The notes below the pieces were generated by a model. That model was given only the letters and a program-made list of their open reading frames with translations, ran no database searches and had not been told where the DNA came from. The position numbers were made by a program, and so were the translations under genes. From CBDCFT01 sp965216365 (GTDB taxonomy: Bacteria; Pseudomonadota; Gammaproteobacteria; Arenicellales; CBDCFT01), in the NCBI GenBank assembly GCA_965216365.1, contig CBDCFT010000013.1, forward strand, positions 124,001 to 188,000: DNA of 64,000 bases, written 5' to 3'. The number at the start of each line of letters is the position of its first letter. The stretch's first letter is position 1. This document shows positions 16,376 to 25,078 of the stretch, piece after piece.

Positions 16376-18019
16376 TTAGATGATGGCCAGATAAAAAATT
16401 AGAATTGTAAGGCCGAGTGCGGCCAGCATCCAGGAGATGAGGGGACCGTCGTAAACAATGGTTGGAGCGCGGCCATCGAGTGCTGCAATAATGGCTGCGG
16501 ACAGGAGGGCGGTGCAGCCGACGATACCGAAGAACAAGCGACGATGACTGTGTTGCAACTGACGGCGCAGTTGTTCGATTTCCTGGGATTGGGTTTTTAC
16601 CGTGAGTTCGTCGTCGCGCAAGCGTCTTAGCAAACTATGTGTTAGTTCTGGAATTTCGGGAGCCAGTGTTGCCAGCTTGGGTAATTCCCGGCGCAAGGCT
16701 TTGGCGGCGGCGCGTGGTCCGACTTGTTCGCTCATCCAGCGTTCAAGATAAGGTTTGGCGGTATCCCACAAATCGAGTTGCGGATAAAGTTGCCGGCCGA
16801 GACCTTCAATCTGCAGCAGGGTTTTTTGCAGCAATACCAGTTGCGGTTGTATCGGCATGTTGAAGCGGCGTGCGGTTTGGAACAAACGCACAACAAATTT
16901 ACCAAATGATATTTCGCTGATCGGACGGGCGAATATGGGTTCGCACACCGTGCGGATAGCAGCTTCAAATTCCTCAACCCGTGTCTCCGGTGGCACCCAA
17001 CCGGCACGCAAATGGGCGGCGGCAACTTCATGGTAGTCGCGATTAAAAAATCCGAGGAACATGGTCGCAAGATAGCGTTTGTCCGTTTCGCCGAGGGTGC
17101 CGACTATGCCGAAGTCCACCGCACGGTATTGACCCGTGTCGCTAACAAAGATATTACCCGGATGCATGTCGGCGTGAAAAAAACCATCGCGAAACGCCTG
17201 GGTGAAAAATATTTCCACGCCATCATGCGCGAGTTTGCGCATATCGATTCCAGCGGCTTTGATGATATCGATGTCGCGAATCGGAATGCCATAAATACGC
17301 TCCATGACCAACACATCGCGCTGTGTGTGATCCCAATACACTTTCGGCACATACACAATATCGGAATTCTCGAAATTTGAGCGTAGCTGGCTGGCGTTGG
17401 CTGCCTCACGCATCAAATCGAGTTCGTCGTGTATGGTTTTATCGTAGTCTTGAACAATATCGACGGGCCGCAGACGCGGACCTTCCGACCAGTAGCGTTC
17501 GGCCAGCCCCGCCATAGCGTACAACAATTCCAGATCGTGATTAATGGTTTGCTCGATACCGGGGCGCAAGACTTTGACCACGACTTCGTTGCCGTCGTGC
17601 AGTTCGGCCAGATGTACCTGGGCAACTGATGCGGAAGCTATGGGATCGTTTTCGAAAGCTTGAAAATGATCTTCGATAGTATTTCCGTATGCGGCTTCGA
17701 TGACTGAACGGGCAACTCCGCTGGAAAACGGCGGCACTTTATCCTGCAGCTTGATCAGTTCGGTCGCAATGTCTTCCGGTATTAAATCCGGGCGTGTGGA
17801 TAGGAGTTGGCCGAATTTGACGAATACCGGCCCCAGTTCTTCCAATGCTTCGCGTACGCGTCGACCGCGTGGCAGATCACGGTCGTCACGTGTGGTAAAA
17901 AGCCGCACAAACGTCGCAAGCACTTTTAACGACGGCGCGAAGGTGACGAATTCGTCAAGCCCGTGACGCACCATTACCCGCACGATGCGCACAAAGCGCG
18001 ACAATCGAACGAAACTCAT
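16376..18019 (-). CDS. ubiB: Ubiquinone biosynthesis protein UbiB (ADCK/ABC1 family)
   Basis: UbiB is an atypical protein-kinase-like ATPase that supports ubiquinone assembly at the inner membrane. The 547-residue protein carries the family-specific KxGQ motif in FVKFGQLLSTRPDLIP near residue 67, the Ala-rich nucleotide loop SASVAQVH, GIPIRDIDIIKAAG, FRDGFFHADMHPGNIFV and the metal-binding YRAVDFGIVG. Two hydrophobic helices close the C-terminus (about 493-545), matching its membrane anchor. It overlaps ubiJ by 4 nt (ATGA), in the ubiE-ubiJ-ubiB order. Confidence 0.96.
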   Translation of the reverse strand: MSFVRLSRFVRIVRVMVRHGLDEFVTFAPSLKVLATFVRLFTTRDDRDLPRGRRVREALEELGPVFVKFGQLLSTRPDLIPEDIATELIKLQDKVPPFSSGVARSVIEAAYGNTIEDHFQAFENDPIASASVAQVHLAELHDGNEVVVKVLRPGIEQTINHDLELLYAMAGLAERYWSEGPRLRPVDIVQDYDKTIHDELDLMREAANASQLRSNFENSDIVYVPKVYWDHTQRDVLVMERIYGIPIRDIDIIKAAGIDMRKLAHDGVEIFFTQAFRDGFFHADMHPGNIFVSDTGQYRAVDFGIVGTLGETDKRYLATMFLGFFNRDYHEVAAAHLRAGWVPPETRVEEFEAAIRTVCEPIFARPISEISFGKFVVRLFQTARRFNMPIQPQLVLLQKTLLQIEGLGRQLYPQLDLWDTAKPYLERWMSEQVGPRAAAKALRRELPKLATLAPEIPELTHSLLRRLRDDELTVKTQSQEIEQLRRQLQHSHRRLFFGIVGCTALLSAAIIAALDGRAPTIVYDGPLISWMLAALGLTILIFYLAII

Positions 18020-18657
18020 TTTGCGGATTTTGCCGTTAACTTTTGCACGCGTTGGGTCATGCGGTCCACATCGGCGCGCAGTTCGTCAACATCTTCAATA
18101 AATTTTTCTACGCGGTGTTGCGTTGCCAGATCGCGCCTTTCTTCTTGCAGGTATTCGCCCAAGTTTTGCGCAAGATCGTTTGATGCCTGCTGACGCCATT
18201 GCGAGAAATGCCGGATCAGATTACCTATTTTGCGCGCGGGAAAATCACCGGTAACACGAGAAAGCTGTTCTTCCCAATCGATATCGAGGTGCTGCAGTAA
18301 CGCACCTACATCCTGGGTCAATTCCATATCGCCGCTGACCTGTAGTCCAAGTTTTTCGAAATTTGTATCGGGCGCTTGGCGAACGGCGCTAAAGGCAAAT
18401 GCGACAGGACTTCCTTTAATGGTCACGTCTACCGGTTGGTCAGTTTCCGCTTCGACTTCGATGCCGTGTTCATTCGGCAACAGATAGAGTTTCTTAACAA
18501 AACTGTCGACCTCGATACAAATTACCTTACCCTGCAGCTTTCTTAATTTTGCCGCGGACGCCGGGTCGAGTTGTAACAGCCGGTTACCGGCGGACTGAAG
18601 CAGTGACAACATCTGAACTTTTGCCTTGTCAGATGAACTAGAACTTGAATCCGACAT
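18016..18657 (-). CDS. ubiJ: Ubiquinone biosynthesis accessory factor UbiJ (SCP2 domain)
   Basis: UbiJ binds lipid intermediates in the soluble ubiquinone complex through an SCP2-type domain. The 213-residue protein starts with a Ser-rich stretch, then an SCP2-like region (GKVICIEVDSFVKKLYLLP, VTIKGSPVAFAFSAV, LQVSGDMELTQDVGALLQHL, DWEEQLSRVTGD), and ends in a long coiled coil (EEFIEDVDELRADVDRMTQRV-like). The start overlaps the end of ubiE by 20 nt and the stop overlaps ubiB by 4 nt, so the three genes are almost certainly co-translated. Confidence 0.9.
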   Translation of the reverse strand: MSDSSSSSSDKAKVQMLSLLQSAGNRLLQLDPASAAKLRKLQGKVICIEVDSFVKKLYLLPNEHGIEVEAETDQPVDVTIKGSPVAFAFSAVRQAPDTNFEKLGLQVSGDMELTQDVGALLQHLDIDWEEQLSRVTGDFPARKIGNLIRHFSQWRQQASNDLAQNLGEYLQEERRDLATQHRVEKFIEDVDELRADVDRMTQRVQKLTAKSAK

Positions 18658-19389
18658 GCAATGCGACTATGCCACCCGCCAGATTAAAATAACGCACGCG
18701 CTCATAACCCACATCCTGCATCATCTCTTTCAAAGTCTCCTGGTCAGGGTGTTTACGAATGGATTCCACCAAGTATTGATAACTTGCTTCATCGCCTGCA
18801 ACCCACTTGCCGATTTTCGGAATGACATTAAATGAATAAGCGTCATAAGCTTGCGAAAACAATTCGTTATGTGGGTGCGAGAACTCCAGCACCAACAGGC
18901 GGCCACCGGGTCGCACGACTTCGAACATGGAGGCCAGTGCTGCATCAATATGCGTCACGTTACGCAAACCGAATGCAATACTGACGCAATCGAATTGGTT
19001 AGCGGCAAACGGCAGTTTCTCCGCATCGCATTGAGCGAATGTTACGTTGCTAATGACACCATGATCGATTGATCGCTCGCGCCCGTGTATCAACATGGCT
19101 TCGTTAATATCGGTCAGTGTTACGCTACCCTTGGAGCCGACCAAACCCGCAAATTTTATAGTGAGATCGCACTGCCACCGGCAACGTCCAGTACTCGATG
19201 CCCGGTCCGGACACCGCTTTGATTGACGGCAAATTGTTTCCACAAACGATGTGCACCGAATGACATCAAGTCATTCATTACATCGTATTTACCCGCAACG
19301 GAGCGAAACACCTCACCAACAAGGCCAGCTTTCTGATCTTCGCTAACGGTACGAAAACCGAAATGGGTATTATTCGAATCCGATGTCAT
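18638..19389 (-). pseudogene. ubiE: Ubiquinone/menaquinone C-methyltransferase, frame broken by one missing base (likely sequence error)
   Basis: UbiE is the SAM-dependent C-methyltransferase of ubiquinone synthesis. The N-terminal part reads THFGFRTVSEDQKAGLVGEV, KYDVMNDLMSFGAHRLWK and HRVLDVAGGS. There the frame is lost: the sequence has AGTGCGATC where AGTGGCGATC would give the expected VAGGSGDLTIKFA. The missing base is at 19170/19171. The rest continues in the next frame with DINEAMLIHGRER, NVTFAQCDAEKLPF, SIAFGLRNVTHID, GGRLLVLEFSHPHN and GGIVALHVGFKF. Corrected length is 250 residues, normal for the family. The start abuts the DUF971 gene stop. The protein is essential for aerobic quinone synthesis, so an error in the sequence is likelier than decay. 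Confidence 0.93.
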
Positions 19390-19764
19390 TTACGCTGGTG
19401 ACGGTTCTCGTCGCTGATAACCGGCCTTGGTGAGACGATCGAGATAACTTTGCCAATTTGTCTGGTAATCGTGCGCGAGTTCGTAAAGCAAATCCCATGA
19501 ATAGATTCCGGTGTCGTGACCGTCGCTGAACTGAAGTTTAATAGCGTAGTTTCCGACCGGTTCGATATGCTGGATATTGACGTTTTCCTTGCCGACTTGC
19601 AGTATTTCCTGCCCCGGGCCGTGACCGCGCACTTCGGCCGATGGCGAATAGACGCGCAGGTACTCGCAAGGTAATTCGTATTTATTACCGTCGTCGAATT
19701 CCAGTTCCAACAGGCGCGATGCCTGATGCAGTTTTATACCAACTGGTTTTGGTGAATCACTCAT
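19390..19764 (-). CDS. DUF971 (GBBH-like N-terminal domain) protein
   Basis: The 124-residue protein matches the small DUF971 family, related to the N-terminal domain of gamma-butyrobetaine hydroxylase: VGIKLHQASRLLELEFDDG, YELPCEYLRVYSPSAEVRGHG, NVNIQHIEPVGNYAIKLQFSDGHDTGIYSWDLLYEL. The GIYSW segment is typical. In proteobacteria it commonly precedes ubiE, and here its stop directly abuts the ubiE start. Its biochemical role is unknown; a link to iron-sulfur or metal handling has been suggested for related domains but is not shown here. Confidence 0.9.
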   Translation of the reverse strand: MSDSPKPVGIKLHQASRLLELEFDDGNKYELPCEYLRVYSPSAEVRGHGPGQEILQVGKENVNIQHIEPVGNYAIKLQFSDGHDTGIYSWDLLYELAHDYQTNWQSYLDRLTKAGYQRREPSPA

Positions 19765-19773
19765 AATCGAGAA

Positions 19774-20790
19774 CTAGCCGTTCAGCCACTGTGCAACACG
19801 TTCGGAAAAATAACTCAATACCGCATCCGCTCCGGCGCGCTTGATGCACATTAACGATTCTAGAATAACCGCGTCTTCATCCAGCCAGCCGTTTTGTCCC
19901 GCCGCGGTCAACATCGCGTACTCGCCACTGACCTGATACACAAATGTCGGCATTCCGAACTCGGATTTCACCTGGCGTACAATATCGAGATACGGCATGC
20001 CGGGTTTGACCATCACCATGTCAGCGCCTTCCTGGATGTCCATCGCTACTTCGCGCAATGCCTCGTCGCTGTTGGCCGGATCCATTTGATAGGTGTATTT
20101 GTTGCCCGCACCGAGGTTAGACGCCGAACCGACTGCATCACGAAACGGCCCGTAAAAACTTGATGCGTATTTTGCCGCGTAAGCCAGAATTCGAACGTTG
20201 ACATGTCCTTCGTTTTCCAATGCGTTACGTATCGCACCGATGCGTCCATCCATCATGTCGGATGGCGCGACAATGGAAACGCCCGCCTGCGCCTGGCATA
20301 AAGCCTGTTTCACCAACGCATCGACTGTGACATCGTTGAGCACATAACCAGTATCGTCGATGATCCCGTCCTGGCCGTGAATCGTGTAGGGATCGAGTGC
20401 GGCGTCGCAAATGACCCCGATCTCCGGCACCGCATCACGAATTGCCCTAACCGCTTGCGGGACCAACCCGTCGGGATTCCAGGCTTCACTGGCCGACTCG
20501 TCTTTTTTCTCCATTGGAATAACGGGAAACAAGGCCATAGCGGGAATGCTGAGGTCATGCAGACTTTTCGCCTTCTTTATCAACAGATCGATACTCAAGC
20601 GTTCCACACCCGGCATGGAGGGAACGGCTTGCGCATGATTTTCGCCTTCATGCACGAATACGGGCTGAATCAAATCATCCGGGCTTAGTCGATTCTCGCG
20701 CATCAAGCGTCGGCTAAAATCATCCGCACGCATGCGACGCAACCGTGTTTCAGGGAATCGGCCTGAAACGAATTTTTCTCTACCTTTCAT
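19774..20790 (-). CDS. hemB: Delta-aminolevulinic acid dehydratase (porphobilinogen synthase)
   Basis: HemB condenses two 5-aminolevulinate molecules to porphobilinogen. The 338-residue protein has RMRADDFSRRLMREN, LIQPVFVHEGEN, the Schiff-base lysine regions AAKYASSFYGPFRDAVGSA and VMVKPGMPYLDIV, and PSDMMDGRIGAIR. The metal-site segment reads CDAALDPYTIHGQDG, the Asp-rich magnesium type rather than the Cys-rich zinc type. It is followed by DUF971 9 nt later and separated from adk by a bidirectional terminator. Confidence 0.97.
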   Translation of the reverse strand: MKGREKFVSGRFPETRLRRMRADDFSRRLMRENRLSPDDLIQPVFVHEGENHAQAVPSMPGVERLSIDLLIKKAKSLHDLSIPAMALFPVIPMEKKDESASEAWNPDGLVPQAVRAIRDAVPEIGVICDAALDPYTIHGQDGIIDDTGYVLNDVTVDALVKQALCQAQAGVSIVAPSDMMDGRIGAIRNALENEGHVNVRILAYAAKYASSFYGPFRDAVGSASNLGAGNKYTYQMDPANSDEALREVAMDIQEGADMVMVKPGMPYLDIVRQVKSEFGMPTFVYQVSGEYAMLTAAGQNGWLDEDAVILESLMCIKRAGADAVLSYFSERVAQWLNG

Positions 20791-20836
20791 TCATGCAAAT
20801 CCGTCTTTTATACGATGCGTATTGTACGTGACACAC

Positions 20837-20869
20837 AATGAAAAGGCCCGAATTACGGGCCTTTTCATT
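20837..20869. terminator. Bidirectional intrinsic terminator between adk and hemB
   Basis: AATGAAAAGGCCCG (20837-20850), loop AATTA, and CGGGCCTTTTCATT (20856-20869) form a perfect 14-bp stem with A/T-rich outer parts, giving a T-rich tail on either strand. On the leftward strand it ends the adk transcript about 22 nt after the adk stop and before hemB. Confidence 0.88.
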
Positions 20870-20890
20870 TGTTTTTCCTTATCGGCTTGC

Positions 20891-22171
20891 TTAACGCCTG
20901 CGCGTTTTTTTCTTTGCTTTCTTTTTCGGCGGTTTTTTCGCCATCTTTTTTGTTACTTTTTTCTTGGTCATTTTTTTCTTAGCCGGTTTCTTGCTGGCTT
21001 TTTTCCTGGTTGTCGCTTTCTTTTTGCTCGGTACTTTTTTCCTGTTTGCCTTCTTAGTCGTTTTTCTCGCCGGCTTCTTCTTGCCGATCTTTTTCCTGGC
21101 AGATATCTTCTTCACGGCCGTCTTTCTGGCCGTTGTCTTCTTCTTTTTCGCTGCAGCTTTCTTCGCCGCTTTTTTACCGGATTTTTTTGCCGTGGTCTTT
21201 TTAGTTACTTTCTTACCTGCTTTGCGTCCGGGTTTTTCCTTGTTTGTCACCGGTTCTTTTTTCCCACGCACGCCCTTGTTCTCGCTTTGCGTCGGCGTGG
21301 CAGTTTCGACGACAGCTTTCTTGCGTCCGCGTTTCTTCCGTGTAATTTTTTCGCTTTTGTTTTCCTTTACTTTTTCGATAGTCCTGCTTTGCGGGACGTT
21401 TCGTTTTGCCGCATTATCGGTCTCCGTTTTTACCACTGCACCGCCAGCAATCATGGTGTTCGAATCCGAGACATAAACATCTTCGACCGGAACATCGACA
21501 ACTTTAATATCGAGCGGGCGAATTTCAGCGTTAATAATGTCAATAATTTTTTCCGAGATGGTGGCGATTTTTTCCTCGCCATTGACTGTGCGCAATTTAT
21601 GTTGGGCGCGATAATAAGCGATGAGCGGTTCGGTTTCCTTCTGAAAAGTCGCTACGCGGCTGGCAATAATTTTCTTGCTGTCATCGGGTCGTCGTTCCAA
21701 TTGGTCAGATTCGCAATTGTCGCAAATGCCGCGTTTCTTCGGCTTCGAGAAATGTTGATTGTAAACCGCGCCACAGGACGCACAGGTAAGACGGCCGGTC
21801 AGACGTCTTACTATTTGGTCATGTTCAACCGAAATATACAGCGCCAGTTGCAAAGAGCGTCCCATCAGCGCGAGTGTGGAATCCAGTGCCTGGGCCTGGG
21901 GAATATTGCGTGGGAAACCGTCGAGAATAAATCCCCGCCGCGTGTCGGATTGACGCAAGCGGTTTTCGATCATTTCCATGACCACTTCATTTGGCACGAA
22001 TTCCCCTGAATCCATGCCGTCGCTTATTTTTTTGCCCAGGGCGGAACCTGACGCCATTTCGGCGCGTAACAGTTCGCCGGTAGAAATATGCGGGACACTG
22101 AATTTCTCGACTAAAACACGGGCCTGGGTGCCCTTGCCGGAGCCGGGAGCGCCCAGCAAAATGATTCGCAT
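20891..22171 (-). CDS. adk: Adenylate kinase with a histone-H1-like lysine-rich C-terminal extension
   Basis: Residues 1-214 are a complete long-form adenylate kinase (AMP + ATP to 2 ADP): P-loop GAPGSGKGT at 7-15, the AMP site HISTGELLR, GFILDGFPRN, and a zinc-type LID with four cysteines (C130, C133, C150, C153). Residues 215-290 are a polar linker. Residues about 290-426 are almost only Lys, Ala, Thr, Arg and Pro in KKAAKK- and KKTTAKK-like units, as in eukaryotic H1 and bacterial H1-like proteins. Normal Adk ends near residue 215-220, so the tail doubles the protein. One open frame runs through both parts with no stop and no indel sign. The tail suggests nucleic-acid or polyanion binding, which is inference. 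Confidence 0.93.
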   Translation of the reverse strand: MRIILLGAPGSGKGTQARVLVEKFSVPHISTGELLRAEMASGSALGKKISDGMDSGEFVPNEVVMEMIENRLRQSDTRRGFILDGFPRNIPQAQALDSTLALMGRSLQLALYISVEHDQIVRRLTGRLTCASCGAVYNQHFSKPKKRGICDNCESDQLERRPDDSKKIIASRVATFQKETEPLIAYYRAQHKLRTVNGEEKIATISEKIIDIINAEIRPLDIKVVDVPVEDVYVSDSNTMIAGGAVVKTETDNAAKRNVPQSRTIEKVKENKSEKITRKKRGRKKAVVETATPTQSENKGVRGKKEPVTNKEKPGRKAGKKVTKKTTAKKSGKKAAKKAAAKKKKTTARKTAVKKISARKKIGKKKPARKTTKKANRKKVPSKKKATTRKKASKKPAKKKMTKKKVTKKMAKKPPKKKAKKKTRRR

Positions 22172-22334
22172 TATCGTAGGCTCACGTAAAAAATAGATTT
22201 ATGGCAAATAAATCAATAATTTAACTCGATTCGTGCTTGCCACGGGCCGCTACACTACCTGCTGAATCGTAAATCGTCAATCCATTTTGTAACAAGGTGA
22301 GCCGGTTTTGTGCCTCGTACAGGAGTGTATGGCG

Positions 22335-22362
22335 AAAAAAGGGCTTTTGCCGGTAAAAGCCC
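22335..22362 (-). terminator. Intrinsic terminator on the leftward strand upstream of adk
   Basis: Read leftward, GGGCTTTT-loop-AAAAGCCC is an 8-bp perfect stem (22341-22348 with 22355-22362) followed at once by six T. It lies 164 nt before the adk start and inside no gene. It could end a short leftward RNA begun right of it or act as an attenuator in a long adk leader. On the rightward strand there is no T run. Confidence 0.7.
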
Positions 22363-22470
22363 CCGGCGTCGCGACTGGCTGCGAATCAGCCAGCACCAGC
22401 GCAAAGGTAATCGTTTGATTTAACGAAATTTATCGTTTAATCCTTGGTGCTGCGCGTGTTCTATGGGATA
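22335..22470 (-). ncRNA. Candidate small RNA or adk leader element
   Basis: The 330-nt gap between adk and the TraB-like gene contains no convincing gene. On the leftward strand it holds a 6-bp hairpin (22375-22393, CTGGCT and AGCCAG) followed by the terminator at 22335-22362. Two near-identical 10-mers, ATCGTTTGAT and ATCGTTTAAT, lie upstream of them around 22410-22441 on the plus strand. This layout fits a short structured transcript of about 100-130 nt. No known RNA family was recognised, and no promoter was confirmed. Confidence 0.3.
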
Positions 22471-22501
22471 AACCATGGTTCTATTGTCAGGAGTTCGTAT
22501 T

Positions 22502-23395
22502 GTGAGATTGCTTTTAAAAATCGTTTTAGCTTTCGTCATCAGCGCCATTAGTGGTTGGGTGGCTGCCGGTGACAACCCCTTTCTGTGGCGAATCGACGGC
22601 GAACGGCCGTCTTATCTGTTCGGCACCATTCATGTAAGTGATCCCCAAGTGACTACTTTACCCACCGTGGTTGAACGGGCTTTTAATGACAGTGCTGCGG
22701 TTTACACCGAAATTCCCATGGATATGCAGACCCAATTCAGCGCGGCAAAGGGCATGGTCCTCGCCGGCGGCAAGACCCTGCATGACATTTTGCCTGCCAA
22801 CGTGATCGCACGCACAAATCGTTATCTCGGCGAAATCATGCCTGGAATCTCGTTGGATGCGATGGGTCAGTTAAAAGTATGGGCGATTGCACTGACCTTG
22901 CCATTACTGGAATCGCAATTAAAAAACATAGGTGCCGAGCCATTGGATATGGCCTTGTACAATAGAGCCGTTGCCGCCGGAAAGGAAGCAGGTGGATTGG
23001 AAACAGCAGATGAGCAGCTCAGTATTCTGGATCGCATGTCTGCGACTGAGCAGGAGCGTTTACTGACGGATACGCTGGATTATCTCGAGGAAGCGAAACA
23101 ACGAGGTGTTGACGTGATGGATGAGATGGCCGCGGAATACCTGAAAGGCGATCTGGAAGGGCTGGGGCGCTTGATGACCAAGTACCTGGACATTACCGAT
23201 CCGTTTTATGACAATTTGATGGACAGTCTTTTAATTGCGCGTAATCAGCTCATGGCGGAACGGGTTGCTGCAATGTTGAGCGCTAATCCGGGCAAGTCAT
23301 ATTTCGTCGCCGTCGGTGCCGGTCATTTCTGGGGTGAACAAGGGGTGCAGAAATTGTTGATCGACAAAGGGTACTCGGTGTCGCGGGTTCGGTAA
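22502..23395 (+). CDS. TraB/GumN family protein
   Basis: The product has a hydrophobic signal-like N-terminus (LLLKIVLAFVISAISGWVAA), then FLWRIDGERPSYLFGTIHVSDPQVTTLP, the family hallmark with GTIH, and a C-terminal GKSYFVAVGAGHFWGEQGVQKLL, whose GAGH is the second hallmark. This family includes GumN and TraB-like proteins, with predicted metalloprotease-type activity through the two conserved motifs; substrates are unknown. GTG at 22502 is preferred to ATG at 22475 because AGGAG lies 8 nt before it. Export to the periplasm is inferred. It is monocistronic and faces argE. Confidence 0.85.
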   Translation: MRLLLKIVLAFVISAISGWVAAGDNPFLWRIDGERPSYLFGTIHVSDPQVTTLPTVVERAFNDSAAVYTEIPMDMQTQFSAAKGMVLAGGKTLHDILPANVIARTNRYLGEIMPGISLDAMGQLKVWAIALTLPLLESQLKNIGAEPLDMALYNRAVAAGKEAGGLETADEQLSILDRMSATEQERLLTDTLDYLEEAKQRGVDVMDEMAAEYLKGDLEGLGRLMTKYLDITDPFYDNLMDSLLIARNQLMAERVAAMLSANPGKSYFVAVGAGHFWGEQGVQKLLIDKGYSVSRVR

Positions 23396-23412
23396 TTCAG
23401 CCAAAGACGAAA

Positions 23413-24580
23413 TCACAAGGCACTAGATACTTCATTCACTAAACGTTCAACGAATACTTCGCATTGGGTAATCTGATCGGGTTCGATGTATTCGTTGGGT
23501 TTATGCGCGACGTTGATGCTGCCGGGTCCACAGACGATGGATGGAATACCGATTTCCTGAAATAATCCGCCTTCGGTGCCGAAGCTCACTTTTCCGGTTT
23601 TGTCCGTTCCGGCAACGCTTTTTACTAATTCAGTGATTGCCGCATCGTGCTCAGTTGACAAGCCAGGAAACTGAGAAATAGTTTCCCATTCAAAACCGGC
23701 CTGTGGAAATATATCGCGCATCTCAGGTAGCAACTCTTGTTCAGTGTAGGCTTGAATCTCATTTAACAATGTTTGCGGGTCGTCGTCCGGTAAATGTCGA
23801 AACTCAAAATCGAAGTAACATTCCTTGGGTACGATATTTAACGCCGTCCCACCATTCACAACGCCGGTATGCACCGTCGTGTAAGGCGGGTCGAGTTCTG
23901 GATCGAACGGCCCCTGGTCACGAAACCGGCGTGCCATTTTTTTTAAATAAGCAATCGTTTCCGCCGCCGCTTCGACCGCGTTGACGCCTTGATTGGTCAT
24001 ACCGGAATGACATTCGAGACCGTGCACCGTACAGCGTTTACTCAGCTTGCCTTTGTGCGCACGAATAATGTTCATTTCCGTCGGTTCACCAATGACGCAG
24101 GCCTTCGGTTTTACGTCGCGTTTTGGCGAGTTCGGTAAGCAATGTGCGCACGCCAACACAGCCGATTTCCTCGTCGTAAGAAAAGGCCAGGTGTATGGGT
24201 GTATCCAGCGGCGATTGCAGGATTTTCGGTACTAAATGCAGGCAAACACCGATAAAACTCTTCATATCCGAGGAGCCGCGACCAAACAATTGGCCATTGT
24301 TTTCAGTTAGTTGATAGGGGTCGGTATTCCAGTCCTGGCCGTCTACCGGCACCACGTCCGTGTGCCCGGACAACACCAGACCGGGTTTGTCCGTTGGCCC
24401 TAAGGTCGCGTAAAGATTGGCTTTTTTGCCCGTTGCGTCGTAAACCAGCTCGGATTTAACGCCTAAATCCTGCAAATAACCGCGTACGAATTCGATCAAC
24501 TCAAGATTCGAATTGCGGCTTGTGGTGTCAAAGCCAATGAGTTGGCGTATCAGTGGCAGGCTCGCAGGTTCGGTACTCAT
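23413..24580 (-). pseudogene. argE: Acetylornithine deacetylase (M20 family), frame broken by one inserted base (likely sequence error)
   Basis: ArgE removes acetate from N-acetylornithine in arginine synthesis. The N-terminal part reads LIGFDTTSRNSNLELIEFV, LSGHTDVVPVDGQDW, GRGSSDMKSFIGV and AFSYDEEIGCVGVRTLLTEL. At 24121-24124 an extra base in a T run (A in the gene) shifts the frame; removing it gives ELAKRDVKPKACVIGEPTEM. The second part continues with HKGKLSKRCTVHGLECHSG, GGTALNIVPKECYFDFE and SFGTEGGLFQEIGIPSIVCGPG. Metal ligands H, D, E, E and H are all present. Corrected length is about 388 residues, normal for ArgE. ATG at 24580 is preferred to a start four codons earlier. Confidence 0.92.
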
Positions 24581-24704
24581 TACAAATAACACTTGTTTTG
24601 GGTGGAATTAGGGGTAAACTGAACCACCAGACACCATGATGTGTCAAATAAAAATATCGATGGGTATCGTTAACGGTGCACCAAAAGATAGCGAGGGTCA
24701 GACT

Positions 24705-24935
24705 ATGTTAAGTTTCATCTATCGTATGTACAGAGACTACGAGCGGGAACATCAATACCCGCCTAACGTGCTTTACATCAATGCTGAACACTTTGAACGC
24801 TTGCGCAGCGAATTCGCCAATCCCAATGACTTGAATGGCATACGTCAGTTACTCGGAATGGAGATTGTCGTGAAACGCGATGCAGTACATCCGCAAATGG
24901 GCTGGTTGCAGGCGGCCGAACGCAAGGCGGTTTAA
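24705..24935 (+). CDS. Small conserved hypothetical protein
   Basis: A 76-residue soluble protein begins MLSFIYRMYRDYEREHQYPP, continues NVLYINAEHFERLRSEFANP and ends GMEIVVKRDAVHPQMGWLQA. The composition and helix-then-strand pattern look like a genuine protein, and I have the impression of similar short proteins in other gammaproteobacteria, but I cannot name a family. The frame is also open from an ATG at 24636, but the segment before residue 24 looks unstructured and GAGGG lies a short way before 24705. No operon partner: argE diverges from it. Confidence 0.6.
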   Translation: MLSFIYRMYRDYEREHQYPPNVLYINAEHFERLRSEFANPNDLNGIRQLLGMEIVVKRDAVHPQMGWLQAAERKAV

Positions 24936-24951
24936 GTAGAATTAATCTGAA

Positions 24952-24985
24952 CTGATCTTGCAGCATTGGGGTAACGCAAGATCAG
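24952..24985. terminator. Stem-loop between the small hypothetical gene and maiA
   Basis: CTGATCTTGC (24952-24961) and GCAAGATCAG (24976-24985) are perfect 10-bp arms around a 14-nt loop. The genes on both sides converge here, so a shared terminator or transcript-end hairpin is plausible. The T run is weak on both strands, so a factor-independent terminator is not certain. Confidence 0.45.
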
Positions 24986-25078
24986 CATCAGCCTACTGGT
25001 TTTGCCTGAATAAGGTGGGCGGTTTCGTTTAGATCCTTTACCATCATGTCTTTATCGGGACCAATTGTTTACGTAGAT

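Noticed and set aside
20964..21476. Hydrophobic frame on the plus strand opposite the adk tail
   Set aside because: It is the antisense of a Lys-rich tail, which always yields Phe/Leu-rich reading; not a membrane protein.
20732..22009. 425-codon plus-strand open frame over adk
   Set aside because: Antisense of the low-stop lysine-rich adk coding region; codon use and composition are those of a shadow.
22249..22420. Short leftward open frame with RSQSRRRGLLPAK
   Set aside because: No ribosome binding site or homology, and it runs through the hairpin terminator.
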